A stretch of 64,000 nt of DNA from the NCBI RefSeq assembly GCF_964355755.1, contig NC_092674.1:26958001-27022000 (forward strand), read 5' to 3'. Both the position numbers and the translations under genes were made by a program. The stretch comes from Antedon mediterranea (taxonomy: Eukaryota; Echinodermata; Crinoidea; Comatulida; Antedonidae). The notes beneath the pieces are model-generated. The model did not search any database, had not been told where the DNA came from, and saw only the letters and a program-made list of their open reading frames with translations. Positions 44,541 to 58,200 of this stretch are shown here, in pieces (positions within the stretch are counted from its first letter, which is position 1; the number at the start of each line of letters is the position of its first letter).

Positions 44541-45360
44541 TAGTTGAAGGATAAGGAGGTGAAAATGTTGTGAATTATTTCAGGGCAAAGGAAGAGGCGA
44601 TTTAGATTTATTTTGTGTGATATTTAGAACCGTTCCTAGAAACAAGGAAGTTCTAATAGTGTGCATGCAGTGTGTCGATAATCTAGTAAGCATGGGTTAT
44701 GGTGATGATGTTATTTTAATGAAAGTATTTCTGTAAACGTACCAAGTTCAGAATTGTTACTAGTCAGAGTGAGTATAACGCTACGCACTAGGAAGTACTT
44801 AATTCACAGTGTCACATCGAATTGGGTGTTGAAACACCTAACACAACCTGCCACATGGTATAATAGCACTATTGTATAGAATATAACTAATCTAATCACT
44901 CAGTGTTTCCATTACTGTAGCATCAAGAAACGTTCTCAAATCCGCTACTAAAGCTTTGAATAATTTTTATATTAGGCCTATTTAGCTATGGTTATTATAC
45001 TTTTTAATTTTGTTTATAGTGTAATTATTTTATTATTGATAACACGATTGAGTCAGCCATTTTGGTGCAATAAAAAAAACAATGTTTTAAAATAAAAGCT
45101 TTATAAAACTATTTTTGGAGTGTCTTGTGTTTTTTTTTTGGATTAAATTTTTAGCATTAATTATTAAAATCGCCATAAACAATCGGACCACTCACAAGCA
45201 TTCTACATTTATGATTGATTTTAAATGCGCAAAATGTGTTTAGATATGATAATGCCGCGTCGTGAAATCGAAAAGCCCTCTGTTGCGCAGACGACAAGGG
45301 CAACAACCGTCAATGAAGTGTCGACTGAAATGTCGCCAGTTAATCGTCTCTAGATGAATT

Positions 45361-46015
45361 AGGTCACACCCTTTTTTGCATCGATAAATCTGTCAGTGCC
45401 CCCACCATTAACATGTCACGTGATACTAATTTTGTAACCAAACCCATGTTGTCGCATTGTCGACAAGTGTTTGAACTTAATGTCAATTAATAGTTCCACA
45501 CCTTTAAAATGTCACTTAAGATGATGAGTCAATCTTTTGAGGACATTTACCACACCCTTTGTCGCTTGACTAGAATAAATGTCAACTGAGCGCCAAGGTG
45601 TCACACACATAATGCCACATGTGTCAATCGTATACCGCACCACACCTTTCGGGTTGTGTCGCATGGACGAACATAAACTTCCACGTTATTCACAATGTCA
45701 TAGGGCCTGTTCGTAGGGGTTGAAAATACCAGCTTATTCCCGATTTCCGTTCACGTGACCCAATTAACTTTTGCCTCAGGCTACAAAAAATTCGAGGCAA
45801 AATGTTCACCAAATTTGCAGGTTATTTCAGCGATAATCCAATTATAGATAAGGTAATCAATGGTTAATTGGACAATTAAGTCGGTACGCGGCCTACGTAA
45901 TAATGCGTATGATAATCACCGCACGGATTTTCTGTACGTGCTCGCGTCGGCTTTTGACACTCTTTATTGTGGTTAGTGGTGTGACACACAAGTGTGGCAC
46001 ACAAGGTGTTGTTTA
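45361..46015. promoter_or_regulatory. Candidate cis-regulatory block rich in CACACC and TGTC motifs
   Basis: T-box-like half sites (AGGTGTGA or its complement, allowing one mismatch) occur at about 45362, 45495, 45550, 45595, 45640, 45978 and 46001, several followed by TTT. More than a dozen TGTC half-sites (SMAD-like) lie among them. The sequence is not a simple tandem repeat. It lies between PHKA and FGF, 9 kb beyond the FGF 3' end. Regulatory function is inference. Confidence 0.3.
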
Positions 46016-47282
46016 ATTTCAATTTAACTATTTCCTTGGTAAATTTTTATCATAAAATTAATTATGGTTTTAACAAAATGAATCGATTCCGCCGCGAAGG
46101 ATCGTCGTGGTTTAAAAGGTTATTTTGGCTCATACACACATTGCCAAAGTTTACAACCTCATTATATTCAATAAGTATTTAGCCTAGGGGTTGAAATTGC
46201 ATAAAGTATCTAAGATATGTATTAGTTTAACCGTATTGGATATAACCTATGGGGGACCGCCCGCCCTGTTCCCCCTCTAAATTCGAATACCAAAATTATA
46301 CATAATAGATTTAAACAAATTGACTTTAAATTGAATTACTTAGAACAACGTTACATAGAATATAAAAACAGATGATTTTGTCATTGTAATATTACTCTGT
46401 GTACACGTGTATTGTAATTTAAAGAGGATATTGTTTAGGAAAATCGCAAAGAATGCATACAAATCTAATTTTTTAACTTAACCTGTTTGCCTTGACTTTC
46501 ACCCTATGCTAACGTAAAAAAGCTGATTTGATTTCGATAGAGCATTGCCTGTGTGAAATTAAGAATAGACATAATGTTGTAGACCTACCGTACTGTGATT
46601 TTGAATCTGTTTTATTTTGTGATTATTATAAGCGAACGAACTCCAATCAAGGGATGATGAAAACAGATCGATACATTGTGGAATCGATATCATTATGGAA
46701 TCGACCATTGTGGAATCGATGGTGGAATGTCTTGATCATTTTGGTCAGAGAAGAGTGAACCTTCTATGGTAAACTGTGGTAACGTTAACTGGATGCCGAA
46801 ATACTGTACCACCGTCAACGAGAGTTTTTTATATTTAACAGAAACTGTTACAAAAGAATATAGCGTTTAGCAATAACTATAAACTTTTATCTCGTTTTCA
46901 CTTGAATTTGTCAAGGAACTGGATAAACTTATGATAGTTCCATATGGTTCGAGGGAAAATGCATTGTGGGATTACACATTTAGAAGGTCGAAATATTAGT
47001 CTTGAGTAATACAATTTTCTTTTTATACCCCACTTACCCTTCCCGTAACATAAAACAGAGAACTTTATCAATTAAGACGAAACTCAAACTCATTTCCTTC
47101 ATTAACGTTAATTAATGTTATAAGTTAATCAAGTATCTTTTTCAGTAATTATGCAATAATTATTTATTTTAGTTTATAGTGATACATTTTTGTTCCATTG
47201 CTCCCAAACGTCGTTATTGTTTTTCAGCCTCTTGGTTGGACGCAATCATTTGGAACCTATAGCGAGATTACCAAGACAAGTG
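46016..47282. other. Non-coding intergenic stretch
   Basis: No supportable gene. Contains short direct repeats of GGAATCGA (46679-46720) and little else. Confidence 0.5.
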
Positions 47283-47510
47283 ACAGTTCGAATAATAATT
47301 ATATTTCTTGTGATTGGTCAAATTACTTACGCTTGCTTCCGGTCAAATCGCTCACGTTTCGCCTACGTCATGGCGTTTCGTCTCTAGTGAATAAGCGCAA
47401 CGTGAGTGATTTGACATAAGCGATGGATTATTATTGGTAAACTCGCTTGCGTTGCGCTTCAATAGGAACCTAGCCTCACTTTGCGCTTACGTCCTTGCGG
47501 GGAACCAAGC
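47283..47510. mobile_element. GTTCCC-family MITE (family B), rearranged copy
   Basis: Contains the family words GATTGGTCAAATTACTTACGC, TTGGTAAACTCGCTTGCGTTGCGC and the end TTGCGCTTACGTCCTTGCGG + GGAACC. The left boundary is uncertain. Confidence 0.5.
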
Positions 47511-48960
47511 ATTCGTTTCGTTATAAAAGTAGATATATATTCTTTTGGTTTCGATTATTTAACCTTCAAGTTGTCCTTTTATTTCTATATTACATTTGCT
47601 TTATTGTCAAGCCTCTTATTCTGAAAAAAAGTTTTAAAAGTGAAAATCCTGACCGCAGGGAAGCCGGAAACTAACTCGCGTGCGAATCAAGTTAGGCTAT
47701 CTGCTAAACCGGAAAATGATCAACTAGCACTTAACAAGACCCGTTAAAAACCCGAGACAACTTGATGTCAATGTAGGTTTTATTTCATGTAAAAATACTC
47801 TCTTGTGGTTCACAGTGTGCATTGTTTAATGCATATTATGCATGGTTTGGTGTGGTTTTGATGTTAGTGCGAATAAACCAATAGTTTCCTACGCAAATTT
47901 TAAACCACTTTAGTTTTGACAGTTTCCGCCGATTTAGAACGAATTTGTATTCTTCCGCCGAGTTTTTCCGGGATATAACTTTGAAATGTTTTCTGCACCA
48001 TCAACCCCGCTCCACCACCCGGTCCCAAATATAAAAAAAAGAGAAAAAAAAACTACCAAAAACAGAATTTCTATTTCGATAAACTTTACACACAAAATAA
48101 ATTATTAAAATCTGAATATTATTTTAATATTTATTAAAATTTTCTTTTTTTAATATATAGTAGGCCCCTATAAAAGCAAATGTTCGATGCATATGGTGTT
48201 TATAATATATACTGTAGGCCCTAAATGCAAAAATTAAATAAGAAAAACAAGAAATTATGTCTTTATTCAAAATGAGTACCGTAGGCCTATGTTACAAAGA
48301 TATGAAATAATGTGAGAGAATCTCACAAAAGAGAGAAGAAAAAAAGCAAATTATTATTTTGTACAGATTGTAATTTATGTTAATATACTTGATAATGAAT
48401 CCACGAACAGTCTTTACTGATCGTTAAATAGAAATATTATGTAGTATATTTTCAGTGCTAACGAATGGTCTTCAATTAGAGGAAATAATCTTAATTGGAC
48501 ATGTCCTTAAGTTGAATTGTATTAATTGGGAGAGACGGTTATCAATCAACAACAATATATGATGTTCTTGTGACATTGGTATTCTATAGGACTTATTCAA
48601 TTACCGTAGATAGCCAAAATGACAATTTGTTATTAGGCTTATACTAAATAATAATGAATTATACCGTGATTAAAATACCTTATCACCAGCTGAGTGCACT
48701 TATAATTAGATAACTGTTTTAAGGACGATATAGAACCAAAATGCAATCTTTCATCAGTAAAAAGGATGTATTTTTTATCTACGATAAATGTGCGCGCGGC
48801 ATATGATATCCTACCGTAGTATTTCAAATCAAATTGTAAACTTTTCTCGTTTAATTTAGTTGAAATTTAAAAAATAATAATCGTTGGAAAAGCTACAGTT
48901 AAAAACTGACCAACAACTGTGAAATTATACAGCAATGTAATGAATAAAAAATAATTACAC

Positions 48961-48982
48961 CATGGACAAACGTTTGTCCATG
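48961..48982. other. Perfect 22-bp palindrome
   Basis: CATGGACAAACGTTTGTCCA followed by TG is fully self-complementary. It is isolated in AT-rich DNA; it could be a dimeric protein-binding site or a relic of inverted element ends. Confidence 0.6.
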
Positions 48983-49838
48983 ACAGTACGTAGTTACTGA
49001 TTGTGTTACGATGAAGTCCGCCTTCTATCGACAGCTTCGTTGCTGTCTCCTTTCCACACCACCAGATAATTATATAATATAGTTCCCAACATTCAGGAAC
49101 AATCATGACAGAAAACGGGGGTATCCGTGCAACATACACCATTAATTTTTGGAATATGCGCGCCTATTTAGGCCTACAAATTATAATTCCAAATTGCGAC
49201 AACTTTTTCTTTTACTTTCCTCTTTTCTTGGTGTTTTTCTTTCCTCTAAAAGGTGTTTTACCCATCCTCACATTAATACTCGAAACCCATCTTTTTCTGA
49301 TTCTTAAAAAGAACTGGGATTTGTTGTATTTGGTTTCAAATTATAATCCCATTATTTGGGCTGACGTCATTTACGTTTGATTAGCAAAGAATAAGTAGTG
49401 GGTAATTAACATTAGAGAGGCTCTTTAAAGGTCTAATGTTATGCGTTTACTTTTCGAAGGCTATATTCAATTTATATTTTGCACATAGAGTTGTTATAGT
49501 AGCCTACAGTATTAGTAACTATTGTTATATAACCGACATGTTTCTCCATGGTCATACAAAGATGTTATGTTAAATTTTGCCAATTTGTCTTGCTGTTGGT
49601 TCCGGTTCATTTGTCCTGCCTTCTTATTGGTTGCAAGTGAAGATATTGAGCCAACTGCCCCGTAGAATTGCGATTTGCACACCAGGTCAAGGTAGCATTA
49701 GTCGAGGCGTTATAAGCTTGTTTTTTATGAAAAATTTCCAGCCAGATTCATCATTTCAAAGTTAAAATCTTTCACTGTTTTCCTAATTTTTACTAGTTGT
49801 TGGTTCAGGTTGATTTACCCCCGTCTGGCACGAAATGT

Positions 49839-49981
49839 AAAGTTTGGTTCCCGGCCTAGGACGTAACGCAGGGACGAAAGCGCAACGCAAGCGAGATGAC
49901 TAATGACAAGCGATTTTTGTGATTGGTAAAATTACTTGCGTTGCGCTTACGTCCTTGCGTTACGTCCCAGCGGGAACTTTA
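49839..49981. mobile_element. GTTCCC-family MITE (family B), compact copy
   Basis: Left end AAAGTTTGGTTCCCGGCCTAGGACGTAACGCAG, right end TTGCGTTACGTCCCAGCGGGAAC. The interior has GATTGGTAAAATTACTTGCG. It is the best preserved family member. CACCAGGTCAAGGTAGC occurs on both sides at 49681 and 50027. Confidence 0.7.
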
Positions 49982-50410
49982 GTCGAGTAGACAAGGCAAA
50001 TCCTCAGAGGCACAGTAGCTTGGCTCACCAGGTCAAGGTAGCCTATCGAGCCGTTCTAAAATAAAAGGGTTTCGTGTCATGATTCAGATGGTATCAAGAG
50101 TGTGTTTTAATTAGTTTAATTATCCACTTAATTTTATCGATAGACATATCCCTCCGCCTTGGTATTAACGATAGGCCTAAATTATAGGTTATCAATGTAG
50201 ATTACTGTAGGCCTATAGGAAGTTGTCTCACCGCCATACCCACTGTAAGTTTGTTTCCCCGCAGACAGGTAAAAATACAGCCTAAGCCTGTAGCCTAATT
50301 TTTCTAGAAACATCACCCTAGGGCTACTGTACGCCCCGTGACGTTTAAGGGTATGTCGTACATAACGCCAAGGCCATAGCGTTGTGAGTTTAGTTAACAA
50401 CGCCACTGCC

Positions 50411-50475
50411 TAGTTCACACGCAAAGGCAGATTACGCAAGGCGTACGTCAGCCTTACGCTGTACGTGTGAACATA
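50411..50475. mobile_element. Short fold-back element
   Basis: TAGTTCACACGCAAAGGCAG and, inverted, ATGTTCACACGTACAGCGTA flank a CG-rich centre (TACGCAAGGCGTACG). It is about 65 bp with no coding capacity. Confidence 0.5.
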
Positions 50476-51748
50476 CCCTAACATAACAGTAAATTTCGAT
50501 TTTTTTTTGCAACAACGAAAAACATTCTATATACAGTATACACAATAAATACAAAGTTTCTGGGTTCGATCCAAATCCTTGATTTAGTTTCGCGAGTGGG
50601 CACGGTAGCTTGACGTGTTATGTACACATTTATGTCTTATTATTTACTTTAAGGATACTTAGGCCTACACATCGCGTAATTTGGTTCAGAAAGAGCAAGT
50701 CAATGTCCTGGAATTATTTTAAACTAGGCTTACTTATTTATGATTATGTGACCTGACCTTCACTCGCTCTACCATTTTTTGCGATCATGAGCCATGTGTT
50801 CGATTATTTATTAATAAATAGTGGTTGCTTTTATCGAGGGTTCACGGAGACAATTTATTAGAAATATAGACCTAAACTTCGTTGTACTGTTTATAATGGG
50901 TTGTATACTACTTAATAGTCTGCTAAATGTTGGCGGGAACTTCCTTATTTGAAGATGTTGGATCTGCAGGATTACAATACTTATATTTGGCATATGAGAT
51001 TGTTTTACATATAAACATAATAGCCTACGATTTAATAATATGTTTGATCATACGAAGAAACAAGCACGTTAACGCGCCATTTAGTCGCCTATATGACTAT
51101 GCATGTCATACACACAGCAGCATCAAGTGTTGCCTGCCAGTTTGCATTCAGTTCACGCCAATCTCAATACAATAATTCTCTAGTCAAATTCTCAGCGTGC
51201 AATCTGACGGACGACGAGGATATCGTGACCGGTTGGAATTGAGTTAAAATATCGCGCCTTCTGTCTGCTACCCTCTTCGTGTTCATTGATTAATAACAAA
51301 CCCACAAAACTCTTCCTTCCAGCAGTAGTATCTCCAGTACCGGTACTATCAGTCGTGATGATTTATATGATTTTATTACTAATCACTAATAATTGCAACA
51401 ATTCCGATGTGTTTTATCAGCCGCTTCAACAGCAAAATAAAACGTGTGTGCAATATGTGTGTAGCCCTCGCTACACCTTGCATTGTCTTCCTATAGATTC
51501 AACGAACTTTAGCCCACCCCTCAAACCTTCAATACCATCGACCCGCCAACCCGCGTCACCAGTCAAATATATCATGCAAGATTTATGTCTTTTTCCATCA
51601 CGAAAATGGATAATCGTCTAAATAATTTTGATAGTCTAGGTATCCATAACGGTGACCCTTAACACTCCTTGTACACGTTTTGAGGCACACTAAAGTACTT
51701 ACTACTCCCTGTGTCCTAACTTTGTATTGTGCGAATATGCATTTACCG

Positions 51749-51864
51749 ATTATACCATCAGTTTCTCAGTGCTGAGGACGATCAAAGCATATTGATCGAA
51801 ACTTCTTTTCAGAACTAATACACGAGGTGTACCGCAAACTTTATATCAACATATTATACCATCA
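51749..51864 (+). mobile_element. 92-bp Penelope-type 3'-end insertion with hammerhead-like motif and 12-bp target duplication
   Basis: The direct repeats ATTATACCATCA at 51749-51760 and 51853-51864 bracket 92 bp. Inside are CTGAGGA, one C, stem II GATCAA-AGCATA-TTGATC and GAAAC (51772-51802), then a tail ATACACGAGGTGTACCGCAA. The box order is that of a hammerhead with one extra base and a poor stem III and stem I, so probably inactive. The tail also occurs alone in PHKA intron 7 (20889-20930), so this is a dispersed family. Confidence 0.7.
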
Positions 51865-54241
51865 TCGTTAACGTAAATACAAGAACCAGCGGTAATACAC
51901 TAGTTCTCACAACAAATAAAAAAGTCTTACAATACGATAATAGCTGCGAAGTTCACACGCCTAAAGTTAAACGTGCATAGAACGTGTTTAAGCCGATCCG
52001 AATCATCAGAGTTATATCCCGACGTACGTGTGATCGGATAGCTTCATGTCGTTTAACTTCAATGTACCGCCAATATAACTCGTGATAGGTTTCAGAGTTA
52101 CTTCCGATTTAACGTAAGTCTAGACGACGCAGAACAAGTTAAACCGATTTATTTAACTCCGATACAGAAAAGAGATTGAAATAATACACCGGAAAACAAA
52201 ATTGATAATACATTAATTTATGTTTTATTGTCTGTCGGCTTTTTGTGCCAACATTTAAATATCCAGACAACATATAATATACCATCTCTTGATGGTAAAT
52301 TCACTTCTCACAAACTATCTTTTCTTCCACTATGTTATGTAATAAATTAACTTACGTACAAAAATATCTCATAATAAAAATATATCGCATAAATATTTAC
52401 TCATTATAAATACGCCTCTGCTGCGGACAAAGACTATTCTATACACATTTTACAATTGTTACGATATTCAAACTTTTCAAGGCGAATTGCTTTAAAACAC
52501 ATGGTAACGGGAATATAGATAAAATATCATAATAATATTATATATAATTATTATTATTATAACATGGCACATATTGAACTTTTTATGCGCTTTTTATATT
52601 AAGAGCATTTGTAGTTAAGCGCTCATTTTAAACTTATATGGACTAACAATTGGGTTGACTACTGACGAAATGACGTAAAATTGACGCACGCGTACAAAAG
52701 CTCGGTTCGTTCCACGTCTTCAAGAAGCGAATCAAATGTTGTGTCAATTCGTGACGAAAAGGCAGACGCGCCCTGTTAATAAGAAAGTGCAATTATCGAA
52801 TACAAACATTATTGTATGTCTAGGCCTACTTCAGTTATAGTTGCTGGAGCATTTTATCAAATAAAAACACTTGGAAATGTTTCCTTGTTGGGATTAATTA
52901 CCCGTCAGAGTATAGAACAGTTAGCCTTGGTACTTATTAAATCTACGAGTAAAGATTTAAAACATTGCGTGTATTGCGATGTAATTGGCTACAGTAGTTA
53001 GCAGTCACTCAAAGTAGCAAAACATGTTTTGGAACAAGTTCATTAAAACCGTTGTTAGGAATAGCGATGAAAATTGGAAGGTTAATAACTTAGTACTTCG
53101 ATGTCCCGTTCGCGTGTTTTTTTTTTCCAGGACGAACGTGGGCAGAAGGAATGAAGGAATTTCTCTAATATAGAATTGATAGTTTTAAAATTGGATATCT
53201 AAAGTAGGTTACTTACGGAGTCCTAACAAAATGGAACAAATAAGCGCATTATCGCTTTGCATTGTGGGAATACGTATTGATTATACCAGTGACGTCATCA
53301 ATAAAAGACACAACATTTGACCCGCGTACTGTGACGTATCACCATTTTTACGCAGAACCTTCCGTGTGTTTCACTAAGTATTTATATGAATACAACTTTT
53401 TAAGATTCCCTTAATATAGAATACTGTATTGCGTAAAGCTGTTTTGACCTTTGACATTTTAACAACGTTAATTATATATACTACTAGAGGCTTTATATAA
53501 ACACAATCAATTTTGTACAATCTAAATACTTAATATTCTAAAGTAACAGATACAGTATTTTGATCGTTATACCAAACTATTTCATTTCATGATATATAGC
53601 AAAGATCCTCCCGAAAATAGTTGTTGAAATAATCATGAAAGAAGGAACTCACGTTATTTCAACCATTTAAGACAGGATAATCATTGGAATAGTCTAAATT
53701 GAGTAAAATGTGACCTGATTAGATCATCGGTGACATCACGGACAGACACCAATTCAACGCGGCGCACAACAGCTGTGGAATTTTCATCAGCTTTTTGGCG
53801 CGCGCATTAGGCTGCTACTGTGTCCTCTATGGATCCACTGAACTTCCATCACAATTTTTCAAGTACAATCAATATTAGAACATTTTTGTGTCAAAAGCAG
53901 TTTTAAAATAAATATTTAGATGATTCGATGAGTAATATACAGATGAATTACTAATTTCTCTTAGAGAAACATTGTCCAAATGCATATTCAAGCAGATTAC
54001 TTTAATTTTCTCAGTAATTAGTTGCCTATAAATAATTGAGTGTACAGACTAAAAAGCATTGGCACTAAAAGGTAGTTCAAATTAATGTGTACTGTAAAAG
54101 GTGTTTTATAATAAATCCCACAAAAATTGTTTAGTCCAACAAGGATCTTGAAAATACGGTACCGTTCTGCTGGTATAGCAACCAAGGGAGTGACATGACA
54201 TTTATGCCTTCGTGAATCAAAATGAACCCGTTTAGGCTGTT
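51865..54241. other. Non-coding intergenic stretch
   Basis: No exon, RNA gene or element that I can support. Open frames are short and without family resemblance. Confidence 0.5.
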
Positions 54242-54324
54242 GTTTACCCGGGTAAGTTGGTGACACGTATCCACTACCAACGTTAGCGATAATTTACCAA
54301 TGAAACCAACTTACCGGGTAAATA
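54242..54324. mobile_element. 83-bp fold-back MITE
   Basis: GTTTACCCGGGTAAGTTGGT and, inverted, ATTTACCCGGTAAGTTGGT, separated by about 43 bp of unrelated sequence. The two arms differ by one indel. Confidence 0.65.
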
Positions 54325-54368
54325 ACTAAGACTGTCAATGTCTACTTGATATCACTGACAGGTTTTCA

Positions 54369-54482
54369 TAAGCTCTGGTCAACACTATTACAACAAAATG
54401 TGATGTGCCCATATATGGACATGATGATGTCATATCACTACCATATTTGAGCACATCACACTAGTTTGATAGTGTAGACAGA
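54369..54482. mobile_element. Palindromic MITE family A, copy downstream of FGF
   Basis: TAAGCTCTGGTCAACACTATTAC ... CTAGTTTGATAGTGTAGACAGA with the intact core CATATATGGACATGATGATGTC. Confidence 0.8.
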
Positions 54483-55279
54483 TATAAAGACTTAGATAAA
54501 TATTGAGAGTTGAACTCCGTCATGTTATTGTGTATTTGTTGCCGAAGCAGCCAGCTGCAGTAATGAAATCCGCAATAAGCAACCCAAAATTGAATAAATA
54601 TAAATTTTTTTAAACAGTAACTGAAGGTATGGTCCTTTCAAATCGCCTACCACATTACTGTGTATACCACACTCTTTGGTAATTCGTAACACAACATAGG
54701 AGTTGTTAAGTATCACGGCCATATTTTTTTTCGTAGACACTTTTCGCAGTTTCCATGAACTAATCTATATAATTTAATATTAATTGATAGCACACACAAT
54801 TGCATTTATGATTCGTTGTGACTATTCTACTTACTGGCTGGCTCATTGTGTTCTTTTATATCGTCCGTTAGTGAATTCAACATCAACAATCTGAACACTT
54901 ATAACGTCACTATAATGCTGACAAGAAAATTATATATTATAGTGTTTTTTTCTGTTAACCACTTATATTATTCAAAATTGCTACTGTGTAGCCTTTCTCC
55001 TCTAGCTGTCTAGTGATTGAATATAGTCGCTCTAAGTTCTTGAGAAAGAAACGCTTCCAACAAAAGGCACTGTTAGAATTGTACCCACTTCTTTACTTCA
55101 TTTTACTAAGCGAAAGACTCTGGCAGAACACTCTGCGACGACATCAATGCGTCGTCTAAGCGTCCGCAGACGCAAACGACGCGTCACCACGAGTCTAAAA
55201 AATTCACTTATGGAACGTCACGTATGTTTTGTTCGTGAACAGGAATGTTTAGGGTGTTTTCTAAACGCTAGTCCTAATC

Positions 55280-58200
55280 TCACCGTGATTTCGATTTCTT
55301 CCTTTTAACGTCCATTGTTAAGAATCTCGTACTCCGTTTTTTCGGATTTTCGATTTTAGCATTTCTCGGGCTACCGTCCTTATTCAATGCTATCATCCAA
55401 CCTTTGCGTTTAGTTATTCCCCGACAAAGATTACTTTTTGACGAGGAAGGGTAAGCACACGATGAAAATGACGTCCAGCCGTCGTTTCTATAGTGCTGCT
55501 GGAAAAAACATTCTCCTGTGGGTACTCTCTGCAATTGAAAATAATGATGTTTTAGTTTGTAAAAGTAAAAACACAAAACCACCAAGCAATAATCAGTGGC
55601 GTAACGCAGCTTAGGAACCCCAAGTGGCCCTCCAACGCTGGAGGCCTGGGGTGTTTTTTAGCCTTTTTTGAAACTCCGTATTGTATAATGAATATACCCG
55701 GAAATAAAATGAGATTAAAAAAAAGAAAACTACGCGGCGTAAATTATTAATGCATCATTTTTCCAAAAATAAAGTTCATATATTCCTTTCACGTCAGGAG
55801 AAAGTTTCAATTATGGAACCACTATTATGTAATTTTAAAACATTATTTTTGTTATAATTGCTATAATTTCAATGAAAACTTACCGAGCCGAACTGATGTC
55901 CGGTCGAATTGATGCACAGGTACAACGATGAAGCCCTTCCCCTGAGTTTAACAAGACTTCTCATCGATGGGCCTGGTGAAATTTCAATAATTGCTAAAAG
56001 ACAAAAAAAAAAGCAATTTAATTATTTGTATCGTAACGAAGTACGGTATAATAAAAACCGTGTAGTTCTGCGAAACATCATACCGTTTCGACCAAACCGT
56101 CTTCTGATGATATAGAAGAAATGATCTATGTATATTCGCGTTTGTATCGGCACGGTATTTTCATTTGTAAAGATATGATCATGATGTTATTAATTTTAAA
56201 AAGTTTGCTGACAAAAACACAGCGATATAATAAATTACAAATGCATTACACAATAGTTTCCGTTGACCAGTGGAACAAATTGAACATCGCGCTTTATCAG
56301 TACATGATGCCTATGCTAGCTGTACACAACGTAAATGCGTTTAATTTGGCGGTGCGTATTTTTCCTGATTTGCGTTGACGGGTGGGATAGAGAGTCGGGC
56401 AAGAGATTCTTAATACCAACGGGGCATTTAGAACCTCGCATACCAAAGTGTTAGGGACTGTCTCGCCTCTATCAGAAGCGTACCACTTCACCGCTGGGTT
56501 TCATATCCCAACACACGTGTTGTTAGAAATTACTTGATATAAATTGACAAACGCTGCATGGAGTATAAAATGCGGATCCTGGTGCTACCCAGAAAGCTTT
56601 ATAAATAGAAAAACACCAGGGTTAGGCCTATAAAATAAAATGAGAAAACAGTGACTTTAATGTGTTCGAAAGAATAATATTACGCTATAACACTAGCCGA
56701 ATGTGACGAAAAGTGACGAATAGGAATCCGTAGATATTCCGTAATGGTTAATGTAATGTAGGTCTACGGTAAATTCGAATGCGAAATGCTTATTTCATAG
56801 CGCGGGCGAGCTCTACTTTTTAAAATAATAATTATTCTACCCTAGATTTCAACACGCCTACAGGTACAACCGTACTTTAATATTAACAAGAATACGGGCC
56901 TCCGCCATAATGTACTATAACTATGACATTGAATTTAAATTGTCAATTTTAATCTGAATGATATCGTATGAAGATTGTTCGTAAACAATTTACAGAGAAA
57001 CGAAAACGGAAACTTGAATCATTATAGGAAATCTAAAAGAATTAAAATACCTGGTATATATGCATTGCATGCCTGATAGCGTGTCTGCTGGAGGAATACC
57101 AAACAAATTATTTATGTACAGTTTGCGATAGTGACATGCAGCGAAACGTAAAATGATGAGGTTTAGAATAACCAGTTAATTACCATAGTGTATTTGCCTA
57201 GAATATTGCATTTGATTAAATTGTGCTCTTGTTGACACGTTAAGCCATTGGTTTGGGCATTGGTCTAGGTTGGAAATAACACATGTACTAGCCTAGAGAA
57301 TACAACTTGTTTCCGTGTGGAAAGATTTTGTTATATAAGATAAGATTTATATTGATATCCCAAGTTGTATGCATAATACTATTAGTCCTCTAGATGATAC
57401 TTTAAGCCGTTGGGTTAAAATAAACCTAATGACAAATAGCAAAGGGATTTGATCGCCATTACATTTATAAACATTTAAGATTTTTCAAGTATCATTGACA
57501 ATACCAGATATTTAGGTTATGAAGTTAAGCCGTTGGTCAAGGTACAAAATAACATAGAAAGTCGTGGGGATTCGATTCTCATTGCGTTTAGATCCAAAGA
57601 CAGGGTTGAAAAGTAAAGATAGAAAATGTTATTTCTGTATAGTTAATCCCAAAAGGTATTTTTTTGACAGATTGGGTTAGATAGATTGAGCAGTCTGAAG
57701 ATTAGCCTACGATTAAAGTTGAAATCGCACGGTACCGAGCTTTCGGGAAAGAACGAACGTTTAAAGTAAACGGCAATTAAATGAATGAAACGGGACTTTA
57801 TATACCCACGCGTAGATAAATATTTTTGTATAGAATTGCCGTCTCATTCATCTATGAGCAATTAAAAGAAATACTTCATGTTACTGAATGTAGGCCTAAA
57901 CTGCAGTCGTTTGTGCGGAATTCAATGTCGAACTAGTTTAGGTGTTACATGTCAATTGCCGTTTCAAACAGAATGTTTTTTGAAACAAATTTATTAATCA
58001 AATTTAAATCGATGATTGAAATAATTCGATTCGCCCGGATGTGGAAATGTTCCACTATGATCAAAAGTAATTGTCCATATAAAAAGAGTTTATGTGGGGA
58101 AATGACCCAGCAAAGATCTATTTCATGACGCATATGTGTGTATCATAATATATGTATATAATTCCATGGCATTATTACACCGTGAAACTTAAGTACGGCT

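Noticed and set aside
51286-51621. 111-residue frame with a hydrophobic start as a secreted protein
   Set aside because: No recognisable domain, no splice context, no composition bias beyond chance, and no homology I can name.
55909-56115. 68-residue + strand frame
   Set aside because: It is the antisense shadow of FGF exon 2 (55993-55884) plus intron sequence.
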